From Cyclobacteriaceae bacterium (GTDB lineage: Bacteria > Bacteroidota > Bacteroidia > Cytophagales > Cyclobacteriaceae), in NCBI GenBank assembly GCA_025455015.1, contig JALONI010000005.1:1-64000 (forward strand): 64,000 bases of DNA, written 5' to 3'. The position numbers and the translations under genes were made by a program. Positions within the stretch are counted from its first letter, which is position 1, and every line of letters starts with the position of its first letter. This document shows, piece after piece, positions 17,053-24,514 of the stretch. A model generated the notes under the pieces. The model was not told the DNA's origin and did not search any database. It saw only the letters and a program-made list of their open reading frames with translations.

Positions 17053-17688
17053 TTAGAGCGTGTCTGTGTACTCACCGTTCTTTGGCTTCAGGTCGCCCGT
17101 GGCGATCCGGATGATGTCGATCAAAATCCAGATAAACGCTACCGCAGCCGAGATGAACAACGTGAACGGGGAAAGAATGATCATCAGTAATTGGGCGATA
17201 CCAATGCCGATGTAGCCCAAATAGAAACGATGCACTCCAAGACCACCCAGGAAAATCCCAAGCAGCAGGGCTACTAATTGGCTCTTGTCACCGGCTTCGG
17301 TGCCTTCCGGGCTGGCTTTTGATACCGTGCTCGAATACTTCTTGATGTCTTTCAGCACATATTTGACATCCTTTTTCAGCTCCTTCTTAGCTGTGCGGTA
17401 TTCTTTGGAAGAGGCAAACTGCTCCTTGTGTTGAAGTTGCTCCGCGCGCGCCTTTAACTCGCTGGTTTTCTGTTCAATTTCCTTGGCTTTTTCTTCTACT
17501 GTGGGTACCACGGGCTGGTTACTCGTGCTGGCCAGTACCACCGGTTCCGTTGTCTCGCTGGGCTTGGGTGTGTCTGCATACCGCGCAGGCTCATTCTTAA
17601 AGTGGAACGTGTACTTGGGTGATGAGCAACCCCAAAGCGTGGCGAATCCTACCGCAAGGGCCAGCAATCGCAGAGTCATTTTCTTCAT
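17053..17688 (-). CDS. TM2 domain-containing lipoprotein
   Basis: The 211-residue protein starts with an SPII signal (MKKMTLRLLALAVGFATLWGCSS, lipidated Cys near residue 21). A polar region with Thr/Pro and then a coiled-coil stretch rich in Glu, Lys and Gln (about residues 60-120) follows. The C-terminal 70 residues form a TM2 domain: two membrane helices around GIFLGGLGVHRFYLGYIGIG and a terminal IWILIDIIRIATGD. Function is not known; a membrane-tethering or scaffold role is inference. I chose the ATG at 17688, because the upstream frame has no signal-like start. The leader carries CAACTAACCAAA, shared with two downstream-strand neighbours. Confidence 0.82.
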   Translation of the reverse strand: MKKMTLRLLALAVGFATLWGCSSPKYTFHFKNEPARYADTPKPSETTEPVVLASTSNQPVVPTVEEKAKEIEQKTSELKARAEQLQHKEQFASSKEYRTAKKELKKDVKYVLKDIKKYSSTVSKASPEGTEAGDKSQLVALLLGIFLGGLGVHRFYLGYIGIGIAQLLMIILSPFTLFISAAVAFIWILIDIIRIATGDLKPKNGEYTDTL

Positions 17689-17699
17689 AAGCGTGTTAA

Positions 17700-17711
17700 T
17701 TTGGTTAGTTG
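17700..17711 (-). promoter_or_regulatory. Shared leader motif CAACTAACCAAA, copy 1
   Basis: The 12-base word lies 11 bases before the TM2-protein start. The same word precedes the genes starting at 18139 and 19302. A TACTTTCA box just upstream suggests it is the extreme 5' end of the mRNA. Confidence 0.45.
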
Positions 17712-17792
17712 AAGGTGAAAGTAGTACGAACATTGCACAGTACCAACAGAGGACTTATGTTTTTTTCTGAGTGTTGTGGCTGGGCCATGCAG

Positions 17793-17828
17793 AAAAAAAA
17801 AGGCCGTCCGGGTAAGGACAGCCTTTTC
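17793..17828 (-). terminator. Terminator of the small lipoprotein gene
   Basis: On the minus strand AAAGGCTGTCC pairs with GGACGGCCTTT (one mismatch) around TTACCC and is followed by at least six T. Confidence 0.8.
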
Positions 17829-17848
17829 TTTCTCGCCTTGTGCGGCTG

Positions 17849-18139
17849 TTACTTTTTTACCTCTACGGTCATCGGGCGGATGGTCACAATTCCTGTGATG
17901 ACACCGATCACCTGGTCCAAAAATGAGAATTTTGTCGTCACGGTGTAGTTTTCAGCACCGCCTGCCATCTCTTTGGAGTTGACGCTGTTTAAAGGTGCCA
18001 GCCCGAACAAAACATACCACTGTTTTTTTGTCACCACCTCGCCAGAACCTCCTCCGTTACCCACCATGTGTGATGACGAGTAGCAAGAAGAAAAAATAAG
18101 CAGGGTGCATAGGCACAAAATCGAAAATGCGTTTTTCAT
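17849..18139 (-). CDS. Small lipoprotein, Bor-like
   Basis: The 96-residue precursor begins MKNAFSILCLCTLLIFSSCYSSSH, an SPII signal with the lipidated Cys in FSSC. The short mature part contains KKQWYVLFGLAPLNSVNSKEMAGGAENYTV, which resembles the Bor/Lom-like family of small lipoproteins (the xxWYxxFGL-xPLN pattern) known from phage lambda Bor and chromosomal relatives. The match is by eye and function is uncertain. The ATG at 18139 is preferred to an upstream one two codons away. It has its own terminator and shares the CAACTAACCAAA leader motif. Confidence 0.75.
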   Translation of the reverse strand: MKNAFSILCLCTLLIFSSCYSSSHMVGNGGGSGEVVTKKQWYVLFGLAPLNSVNSKEMAGGAENYTVTTKFSFLDQVIGVITGIVTIRPMTVEVKK

Positions 18140-18151
18140 AAACAATTGTAT

Positions 18152-18163
18152 TTTGGTTAGTTG
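18152..18163 (-). promoter_or_regulatory. Shared leader motif CAACTAACCAAA, copy 2
   Basis: The same 12-base word 12 bases before the ATG at 18139. Confidence 0.45.
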
Positions 18164-18172
18164 CGGTTTAAG

Positions 18173-18727
18173 TTAAAACGAATATTGAATAGTGCCAAGG
18201 GATGATTCAATTTTTTTGATGTTTGTTTCATAGTTGGCACGTGCGGAGATATAATTGATTTCACAAACTTTATCCGTAGGAAGATAGACCGCCAGCTTAA
18301 AGTTGACTACCTCCGGGCCCTGAAAAATGTATTGGTCTACCTCCAGGCCATTGATCATGATCTTCGCTTTGTTTAGCAGGCGCAGCGTGCCATTGTTGAT
18401 GGTCGAATCAGTGCCGTTAAAAAACTGCTGATAGAACGCTTTATCCAAACTGTCAATCGACATCAAACTAACGGTCAGTGTTTGGTCGTCTGTGGAGAAT
18501 AACTGACCGGACGCAACGGAGCTTTCCGATAAGAGCGCGCTTCGATCTGAAACTCCCTTGGGCACTTTTAACGAAAGTCCTGTTAACGAATCCAAGGCCT
18601 CTAAACCCAGCAGACTTTCGTCAACAGCTATGGCGAGGCTGTCGTTTTTTGTTTCTTCTAGTTTACTCGGCTGAACACAGGCAGTTGCCAGTAGAAAAGC
18701 CAAGGCCCGTAGAGTTGTGTGTTGCAT
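18173..18727 (-). CDS. Hypothetical lipoprotein
   Basis: The 184-residue precursor starts MQHTTLRALAFLLATACVQP, a short SPII signal with Cys at about residue 17. The mature part is soluble with an alternating beta pattern and no Cys. I do not recognise the family; the fold could be a periplasmic LpqN/LpqT-like or PsbP-like sandwich, which is only an impression. Its start lies in the last codons of the barrel gene upstream (four-base spacing), so the two are translationally coupled and probably work together at the outer membrane. Confidence 0.7.
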   Translation of the reverse strand: MQHTTLRALAFLLATACVQPSKLEETKNDSLAIAVDESLLGLEALDSLTGLSLKVPKGVSDRSALLSESSVASGQLFSTDDQTLTVSLMSIDSLDKAFYQQFFNGTDSTINNGTLRLLNKAKIMINGLEVDQYIFQGPEVVNFKLAVYLPTDKVCEINYISARANYETNIKKIESSLGTIQYSF

Positions 18728-18729
18728 CG

Positions 18730-19302
18730 TCAAAAACGGAAATGATAGCCAAAACTAAAGTTCACAGGCCAAGGTTCGGAAATTTCAACTAGGCGGGAAT
18801 TTCTGATCGCGTTGAAGTCGTCTTTAAATGCCTGGCTGCGAGCGGGGATCAGCATTTTGATGCTGAAAAAGTGGTTTGGATTGCGGGGTAACTTGAAATC
18901 GACACCACCGCCAAGCGAGAATCCATAATAGGTTTCGGTCAACCCCTCGTTATCAATGATGAAGATTACAGCGTTGTACCCATACATAGCCGCAAAGACA
19001 GGGACCACGTTGGTTTGGGAGTTTAGTTTTGCCTGGAGGCCGACATTGTAGCCAACGCTTTCGAGATTATAGCCGAGACCGCCAAAAACCCCCAAATTTT
19101 TTAATAAATTAACCTCCGTTTTTAGTCCGAGCCCCCCGTAGTCGAGGCCCGCGCCCAGGCCAAAACTGCCGCGTGTACGAGTGGGCGTTTCCGCATCTTG
19201 GTTTGCTTGCGCAGCCGAGGTGATGGAATAAACCATCAAGGTGCTTAGGACCAGACAAAATCGCCTCGCGCGTTTTTGAAATGCCCACGTCAGGGAGCGC
19301 AT
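18730..19302 (-). CDS. Outer-membrane beta-barrel protein, unknown function
   Basis: The 190-residue precursor has an N-terminal basic stretch and hydrophobic segment ending at ITSAAQANQD, a cleavable signal. The mature protein alternates hydrophobic and small residues with many Gly and Tyr (SFGLGAGLDYGGLGLK, YYGFSLGGGVDF) and ends in the FSFGYHFRF C-terminal strand expected for BAM substrates. An eight-stranded barrel is likely from the length. The specific role is unknown. It leads a two-gene unit with the lipoprotein at 18173 and carries the CAACTAACCAAA leader motif. Confidence 0.75.
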   Translation of the reverse strand: MRSLTWAFQKRARRFCLVLSTLMVYSITSAAQANQDAETPTRTRGSFGLGAGLDYGGLGLKTEVNLLKNLGVFGGLGYNLESVGYNVGLQAKLNSQTNVVPVFAAMYGYNAVIFIIDNEGLTETYYGFSLGGGVDFKLPRNPNHFFSIKMLIPARSQAFKDDFNAIRNSRLVEISEPWPVNFSFGYHFRF

Positions 19303-19306
19303 ATTT

Positions 19307-19318
19307 TTTGGTTAGTTG
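19307..19318 (-). promoter_or_regulatory. Shared leader motif CAACTAACCAAA, copy 3
   Basis: The same 12-base word four bases before the ATG at 19302. Confidence 0.45.
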
Positions 19319-19533
19319 ATGAAACGAAGTTTGAAATATTTCGTGTACTTTGCAAGTGCTTTTTTGAAAAAGCAGACAATTTGGTACAGCCCATGAAAAT
19401 TGTACGCTAAACCCACCAACGCCCGAGACGCTGCCCACAGGCAGGTTGGTTGGTTTTACCTGGTTACGCGCCATTTGCTGGTCTCCGGCTTATCCAAGCC
19501 ACGTTTCTCTTTTCATCATTTCATTTTCTGTTA

Positions 19534-20940
19534 ATGAAAGCGTTAACCAAGATTCATTCTTTTTTTGATTTATTGAAAAAGGCCCTCACCGGAGAAGAAC
19601 TGAACTTCACCGAGGGAAGTATCAACCGCGCCATTTTCTTATTGGCTATTCCCATGGTGGTGGAAATGGGCATGGAGTCTATCTTCGCCATCGTTGACAT
19701 CTTTTTTATCAGCCAACTGGGCGATAGCAAGGCCATTGCCGCGGTCGGGTTTACCGAAAATGTACTGAGTATTCTCTACTCGCTGGCCATGGGCCTGAGC
19801 ATGGGCGTTACGGCCATCATCGCGCGCAGGGTGGGTGAGAAGGATGCGCACGGGGCCAGCCTCACCGCCATGCAGGCCATCTACATCGCCTTGGTCATAT
19901 CGGCCACGTTGAGTACGGTGGGCATGGTGTACCACAAGGACGTACTGCGCTTGCTGGGTGCTTCCGAAGCGGTGATTGACGCGGGCTCGTCCTACACCCT
20001 ATGGATGTTTGGCGGCAATTACACCGTTACGTTGCTGTTTGTCATCAACGCGATTTTCAGGGGGGCAGGCAATGCGGCTATTGCCATGCGTTCATTGCTG
20101 TTGGCCAATGTCCTTAATATGATGTTGGATCCGATCCTCATTTTTGGGTGGGGTCCCATCCCGGCCATGGGCGTGGAGGGGGCTGCCATCGCCACCAACC
20201 TGGGGCGCGCCACCGGGGTGGTGTACCAGCTCTACTTCCTGTTCAATGGCAAGTCGTTGATCAAATTGGCGTGGGCCAACCTGGTGGTCAAATTCGACAT
20301 CATCACCAGTGTGCTCAGCGTGGCGGGCGGGAGCATTTTTCAGTTTCTGATCGGCTCGGCCAGTTGGATTTTTTTGTTGAGCCTCATGTCACGGTTTGGC
20401 GATGAGGTGGCCGCTGGTTACACCATTGCCATTCGCGTGTTCATTTTCACGCTGTTGCCCTCGTGGGGGCTTGCCAATGCTGCAGCCACGTTGGTGGGTC
20501 AAAACCTGGGGGCACAGCAACCCGAACGGGCCGAGCAGTCCGTTTGGCGGGCCGGCTTTTACAATTCGTTTGTGATGGTCGCCTGCACGCTGGTACTCCT
20601 GGCGTTTGCCCCCCAGATTATCGCGGTTTTTACAGACGATGCGGTGGTGCTGCAATCCGGCACACAGGCGCTTCGATACGTGAGCATCGGCTACGTGTTC
20701 TATGGCTATGGTATGGTCATGGCCAATGCCCTCAATGGCGCGGGCGACACGTACACGCCTACCATCTTGAATATCTTTGGCTTTTGGGTTTTTCAGATAC
20801 CGTTTGCCTATCTGATGGCGATCCACTTTGAGTTCGGCCCGCGGGGCGTATTCTTTGCCATCGTGCTGGCCGAAACGCTCATGGCTATTGCTGCCATCAT
20901 CATCTTCAAGCGCGGCAAGTGGAAAACGGTGAAGGTTTGA
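19534..20940 (+). CDS. MATE family efflux transporter
   Basis: The 468-residue protein has twelve predicted helices in two MatE halves. The first half has NRAIFLLAIPMVVEMGMESIF and GVTAIIARRVGEKD; the second has FIFTLLPSWGLANAAATLVGQNLGAQQPERAEQS, the conserved GQNxGA pattern. It exports drugs or other small cations in exchange for H+ or Na+; with an NQR operon nearby, Na+ coupling is possible but unproven. A 30-residue amphipathic extension precedes the first helix. I chose the ATG at 19534. A 35-base hairpin at 21009-21043 ends the transcript. Confidence 0.9.
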   Translation: MKALTKIHSFFDLLKKALTGEELNFTEGSINRAIFLLAIPMVVEMGMESIFAIVDIFFISQLGDSKAIAAVGFTENVLSILYSLAMGLSMGVTAIIARRVGEKDAHGASLTAMQAIYIALVISATLSTVGMVYHKDVLRLLGASEAVIDAGSSYTLWMFGGNYTVTLLFVINAIFRGAGNAAIAMRSLLLANVLNMMLDPILIFGWGPIPAMGVEGAAIATNLGRATGVVYQLYFLFNGKSLIKLAWANLVVKFDIITSVLSVAGGSIFQFLIGSASWIFLLSLMSRFGDEVAAGYTIAIRVFIFTLLPSWGLANAAATLVGQNLGAQQPERAEQSVWRAGFYNSFVMVACTLVLLAFAPQIIAVFTDDAVVLQSGTQALRYVSIGYVFYGYGMVMANALNGAGDTYTPTILNIFGFWVFQIPFAYLMAIHFEFGPRGVFFAIVLAETLMAIAAIIIFKRGKWKTVKV

Positions 20941-21008
20941 CGTGTGTGAGTGAATGGTAGCAGCGGCCGGTATCCGGCATGGGGTCAGGGGTTCGGTGAA
21001 GGACATTG

Positions 21009-21043
21009 GGCATTGGTGATCACGCGTGGTGATCACCAATGCC
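21009..21043. terminator. Long hairpin between convergent genes
   Basis: GGCATTGGTGATCAC (21009-21023) is the perfect reverse complement of 21029-21043, with a GCGTG loop. No long T-run follows, so it may act as a hairpin block or mRNA stabiliser rather than a classical terminator. Confidence 0.6.
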
Positions 21044-21055
21044 TGGTGCCTACGC

Positions 21056-21316
21056 CTACTTTTTAAAGGCAGCCTTCACGGCCTTTTCCAGTTCTTCACC
21101 TGCCCTTTTCAAGCCGGCTTCTACTTCCTTCCAGCGCTCTTTGTTTTCGGTTTCCTTTTTGACGCGCTCGGCCGCGGCCTTCAGCTCATCAAACCGTGTT
21201 TTCAGTTCGCCTTCTACGCGGCTACCGGCCTCCTTTACTTCGCCCAAAAAGGCGTCCATCTGGCGACCAAACTCGGCAAAAAACGTTTCGGCCCTTCCTT
21301 TCTGCTGCTCGTCCAT
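21056..21316 (-). CDS. Small coiled-coil protein, unknown function
   Basis: This 86-residue protein is almost entirely charged helix (many Glu, Lys and Arg) with heptad-like spacing and no membrane segment: MDEQQKGRAETFFAEFGR at the start and AFKK-type basic end. It resembles apolipoprotein-like or histone H1-like small helical proteins, which cannot be assigned by eye. The ATG at 21316 fits a GAAATTGG-AT-rich leader (TTAACCAA) and lies 52 bases from the divergent start at 21369. Longer upstream frames enter that gene. Confidence 0.68.
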   Translation of the reverse strand: MDEQQKGRAETFFAEFGRQMDAFLGEVKEAGSRVEGELKTRFDELKAAAERVKKETENKERWKEVEAGLKRAGEELEKAVKAAFKK

Positions 21317-21368
21317 AACGGGAAATTGGTTAATTTTTTGGTATTTGCTGGTCGAAGTCTTTTCGTTT

Positions 21369-22058
21369 ATGAGCCAAACATCCCAACCGCTGGCGCAAAT
21401 CAAGCAATTGCTGGAGAGCAAATCTACGGCAAAACAGATAACCTATAAGCGCCTGCTGGAGGCTTTTCGGCAGATGGCGTTGGAATCCGAACGAGTGGTG
21501 GCCGAGCTGGCCTTACAGGCCAAGCCGGGCGATGAGGACGTGACGGTTTTCTTTGAGCGCGTAAACGAGCATGAGTTTCATGTGAAGCTGGCGGGCGATC
21601 TGCTGATTTTTGTGTTGCATACCAACGTGGTCACGTTTGACGAAACCCATCCGGTGATGCAGCACCCCTACATTCGCCAGGCCGATGTGAACCGCTATTT
21701 TGGCCAGATCATGATCTACAACTTCATGTCCGACTCGGTCAAATTCAATCGCATCAACGACCCCGGCTATTTGTTGGCTCGCTTGCTCATCAACCACGAA
21801 GGCCGCTATGTGATTGAAGGGGAGGGGCGCCTGAGCGAGGTGGCCCATCAGATGTCGTCTCAGCCTATCACGGTGGATGAGCTACATGTCATTGTCACGC
21901 TCGCGTTGGTGATGGCCATCGAAAATGACTTGATGGCACCGCCCTTTCCGCAGGTGAAATTTATTACGCTTCACCAAAAAATCGAAAAAACACAAGAGTT
22001 GGGGGGCGGTCAAAAAATCGGGTTTCGAATGAGCTACCAGCACCACACGCAGGGCTGA
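21369..22058 (+). CDS. Uncharacterised conserved protein, about 229 residues
   Basis: The soluble protein starts MSQTSQPLAQIKQLLESK and has a helical N-terminus, a central alpha/beta region with many aromatic residues (VNEHEFHVKLAGDLLIFVLHTNVVTF), DVNRYFGQIMIYNFMSDSVKFNRINDPGYLLARLLIN, and a C-terminal helix. The last residues (GGQKIGFRMSYQHHTQG) are basic. It gives me the impression of a conserved Bacteroidota protein of unknown function; I cannot name a domain. It is transcribed alone, divergent from the coiled-coil gene, and its codon use is ordinary. Confidence 0.7.
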   Translation: MSQTSQPLAQIKQLLESKSTAKQITYKRLLEAFRQMALESERVVAELALQAKPGDEDVTVFFERVNEHEFHVKLAGDLLIFVLHTNVVTFDETHPVMQHPYIRQADVNRYFGQIMIYNFMSDSVKFNRINDPGYLLARLLINHEGRYVIEGEGRLSEVAHQMSSQPITVDELHVIVTLALVMAIENDLMAPPFPQVKFITLHQKIEKTQELGGGQKIGFRMSYQHHTQG

Positions 22059-22132
22059 CCCCGTTTTTTTTGCCGGCCCCTCCCGAAAAAAGGCATTTTG
22101 GCCAACGAATCGCGCGCAGGCGCAAAAGAATT

Positions 22133-22162
22133 TTGAATAACGCGGGTGGTTAGGCATCTTTG
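22133..22162 (+). promoter_or_regulatory. Promoter of the small lipoprotein-cmk unit
   Basis: TTG (22133-22135), a 19-base spacer and CATCTTTG (22155-22162), one mismatch from TAnnTTTG, precede the GTG at 22180. Confidence 0.6.
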
Positions 22163-22179
22163 TTTGCAATCAGAGGAAC

Positions 22180-22317
22180 GTGAAAAAGAGCATTGTCAGT
22201 TGGGTGTTGGCGGTAGCCGTGTTGGCTGCCGCCTGTAGCCATCAACACCGCAGAAAAGTACACCGCAAGCCCCCCAAGCCGGGCAAAGATATTCCGTGCC
22301 CCATCAAAGACTGCTGA
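22180..22317 (+). CDS. 45-residue lipoprotein upstream of cmk
   Basis: A GTG at 22180, eight bases after an AGAGGAA ribosome-binding site, opens a 45-codon frame ending in TGA at 22315-22317. The peptide has a basic start, a hydrophobic core (WVLAVAVLAAACSH) with a lipobox-like AAAC, then a basic Arg/Lys/Pro/His stretch and a terminal KDIPCPIKDC with two more Cys. It is preceded by a good promoter and lies three bases from the cmk start, so it is probably translated and couples cmk. Many Bacteroidota have similar tiny lipoproteins; no function is known. Confidence 0.7.
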   Translation: MKKSIVSWVLAVAVLAAACSHQHRRKVHRKPPKPGKDIPCPIKDC

Positions 22318-22320
22318 CCC

Positions 22321-23016
22321 ATGCGCAAGATCATCATCGCCATTGATGGATACTCGGCCTGCGGTAAAAGCACCACCGCCAAAGAGGTAGCCCGTATCTT
22401 GGGGTATCGCTATATCGATTCGGGCGCCATGTACCGGGCCGTCACCCACCATTTTTTGGAGCGCCACGTGGCCCTCACCAATCCGAAGGAGGTGGCCCGG
22501 GCGTTGGGCGAGGTGTCCGTCCAATTTCACCTCTCGGCCAAGGGCGATAATGAGACGTTTTTGAACGGCCTCAATGTGGAGAAGAAAATCCGCAAGATGC
22601 GCATCTCCGAACACGTGAGCCCCGTGAGCGCCCTGCGCGAAGTGCGCGTGGCCATGGTGGAGCAGCAGCGCAAAATGGGCAAAGAAAAAGGCATAGTGAT
22701 GGACGGCCGCGACATTGGAACGGTGGTGTTTCCCGAGGCCGAATTGAAACTCTTCCTGACGGCCGACATGCTCACCCGTGCCTTCCGCAGGCAAAAAGAG
22801 CTGTTGGAAAAAGGCGACCTGGTGGACCTGGATACCATCCTGGAAAACCTGACCGTGCGCGACACCATTGACAGCACCCGCGCGGAAAGCCCGCTGCGCA
22901 AAGCCGATGACGCGCTTGGCCTGGACACCAGCCACATCACCATAGACGAACAGGTGGACGAGGTGGTGCGCTTGGCTTTGTCGAGGATAATACGGCCCCG
23001 TGCCGGACGGCCTTAA
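22321..23016 (+). CDS. cmk: Cytidylate kinase
   Basis: The 231-residue enzyme phosphorylates CMP and dCMP. The P-loop GYSACGKST is at residues 9-17, and DGYSACGKSTTAKEVA, DSGAMYRAVTHHFLE, MDGRDIGTVVFPEAELKLFLTA and DTIDSTRAESPL are typical Cmk blocks. The length is as expected. It follows a 45-residue lipoprotein gene by three bases. Confidence 0.95.
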   Translation: MRKIIIAIDGYSACGKSTTAKEVARILGYRYIDSGAMYRAVTHHFLERHVALTNPKEVARALGEVSVQFHLSAKGDNETFLNGLNVEKKIRKMRISEHVSPVSALREVRVAMVEQQRKMGKEKGIVMDGRDIGTVVFPEAELKLFLTADMLTRAFRRQKELLEKGDLVDLDTILENLTVRDTIDSTRAESPLRKADDALGLDTSHITIDEQVDEVVRLALSRIIRPRAGRP

Positions 23017-23066
23017 ACACCCCTTTTACAATGGCATTAGAAGACCACGTTTGCCCGCCTTTGGCT

Positions 23067-23095
23067 TTGTCGGACAGATTTAATTACTAATTTTG
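23067..23095 (+). promoter_or_regulatory. Promoter of the nqr operon
   Basis: TTG (23067-23069), an 18-base spacer and TAATTTTG (23088-23095) match the phylum consensus; the ATG of nqrA follows 34 bases later. Confidence 0.65.
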
Positions 23096-23129
23096 CCGAG
23101 CCTAAAAAACCACCAATTTTCTTTCTCTC

Positions 23130-24497
23130 ATGGGCAAATTCATTCGCGAAAAAAGAGGTTTTACGATCAAGTTGGCGGGCAAAGCAGCCGCCACCATCAA
23201 GGAACCGGAAATGCCGGAAACGGTGGCCTTGAAACCCACCGATTTTCAGGGCCTGTACCTGGCCAAAGCCCTCGTCAAAGAGGGCGATGCCGTAAAGGCG
23301 GGCACGCCACTTTTCCACGACAAGCGCCAGGAGGCAGTCCTGTTTACCTCGCCCGTGAGTGGTGAAGTGGTGGAGGTAAAACGCGGGGAAAAACGCAAAC
23401 TCCTGGAGATAAAGGTGTTGGCCGATCGCCAGGTCGAGTACGAAGCGTTTAAGAAATATTCCGTCTCGGACATCATGGCCATGAACGCCACCGAAGCCAA
23501 GGAGCAACTGATGCGCTCCGGTGTGTGGACCAACTTGGTGCAGCGTCCTTTTGGTATCGTGGCCGACCCGGCCGCCACGCCCAAGGCCATCCACATCTCC
23601 GCTTTTGACACCCATCCCCTCGCGCCCGATTACAACATCCTTTTCAAAGGACAAGAAGCCCATTTTCAGGCAGGCATTGAGGTGCTCAAGAAACTCACAT
23701 CCGGTGCCGTACACGTGAACGTGCACAACGCCCACGAAATACCGGGCACGTTCTCGCAGGCCAAAGGAGTGGAGTTGAACAAATTTGCGGGCACACACCC
23801 GATCGGCTGTGTGGGCGTGCAGATACACCACATTGACCCCATCAATAAAGGTGATATTGTTTGGACGATTAACCCCGCGGGGGTCATCCAAATCGGGAAG
23901 CTGTTTTTGAATGGCGTATACGATGCCACGCGGCTGATAGCCGTGACCGGATCGGAAGTAAAAAATCCGCAGTACTACAAAACCGTCACGGGCGCCTCTG
24001 TGAAACGCATGTTAGAAAACAACTTGCACTCGGACCATGTGCGGGTGATTTCGGGTAACGTGCTCACGGGCGAAAACATTGGCCGAGAGGGGCACCTCGG
24101 TTTCTTTGATCATCAACTGACGGTATTGCCCGAAGGCGATCACCACGAGTTCCTGGGCTGGATAAAACCCGCGGGCGACCGCAAACCGAGTTTCAGTCGC
24201 GCCATTGGCTTGTTGAATTTTCTGTCGCCCAACAAAGAATATAAAGTAGACACGAACACGCACGGGGAACCACGCGCGTTTGTGCAGTCGGGCGTGTTTG
24301 AAAAAGTAACGCCCATGGATATTTTGCCCACGCACCTGTTAAAGTCCATTTTGGCACAAGACATTGACGAAATGGAAGCGTTGGGCATTTATGAAGTGAT
24401 TGAGGAGGATTTGGCGTTGTGCGAATTTGTGGATGTTTCCAAGCACAACGTGCAGGAAATCATTCGCGAGGGCATTGAGTTGATACGGGAGAGCTAA
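23130..24497 (+). CDS. nqrA: Na+-translocating NADH:quinone oxidoreductase subunit A
   Basis: The 455-residue peripheral subunit of the sodium-pumping NADH dehydrogenase. It begins with a biotinyl-like/RnfC-type fold (GKAAATIKEPEMPETVALKPTDFQGLYLAKALVKEGDAVKAG) and continues through the NqrA signature VHVNVHNAHEIPGTFSQAKG and the C-terminal ICEDLALCEFVDVSKHNVQEIIREG. It is the first gene of an ordered nqrA-B-C-D-E operon with its own promoter at 23067-23095. No N-terminal truncation is seen. Confidence 0.96.
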   Translation: MGKFIREKRGFTIKLAGKAAATIKEPEMPETVALKPTDFQGLYLAKALVKEGDAVKAGTPLFHDKRQEAVLFTSPVSGEVVEVKRGEKRKLLEIKVLADRQVEYEAFKKYSVSDIMAMNATEAKEQLMRSGVWTNLVQRPFGIVADPAATPKAIHISAFDTHPLAPDYNILFKGQEAHFQAGIEVLKKLTSGAVHVNVHNAHEIPGTFSQAKGVELNKFAGTHPIGCVGVQIHHIDPINKGDIVWTINPAGVIQIGKLFLNGVYDATRLIAVTGSEVKNPQYYKTVTGASVKRMLENNLHSDHVRVISGNVLTGENIGREGHLGFFDHQLTVLPEGDHHEFLGWIKPAGDRKPSFSRAIGLLNFLSPNKEYKVDTNTHGEPRAFVQSGVFEKVTPMDILPTHLLKSILAQDIDEMEALGIYEVIEEDLALCEFVDVSKHNVQEIIREGIELIRES

Positions 24498-24514
24498 TTG
24501 ATAAACGTTATTAC

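Noticed and set aside
19420-19470. Inverted repeats CTGCC/GGCAG and ACCAAC/GTTGGT before the MATE gene
   Set aside because: They can pair, but the stem is short and interrupted and no function can be supported.
21039-21368. Long N-terminal extension of the gene at 21369
   Set aside because: It is antisense to the coiled-coil gene and starts in the terminator hairpin; composition is Ser/Phe-rich and shadow-like.
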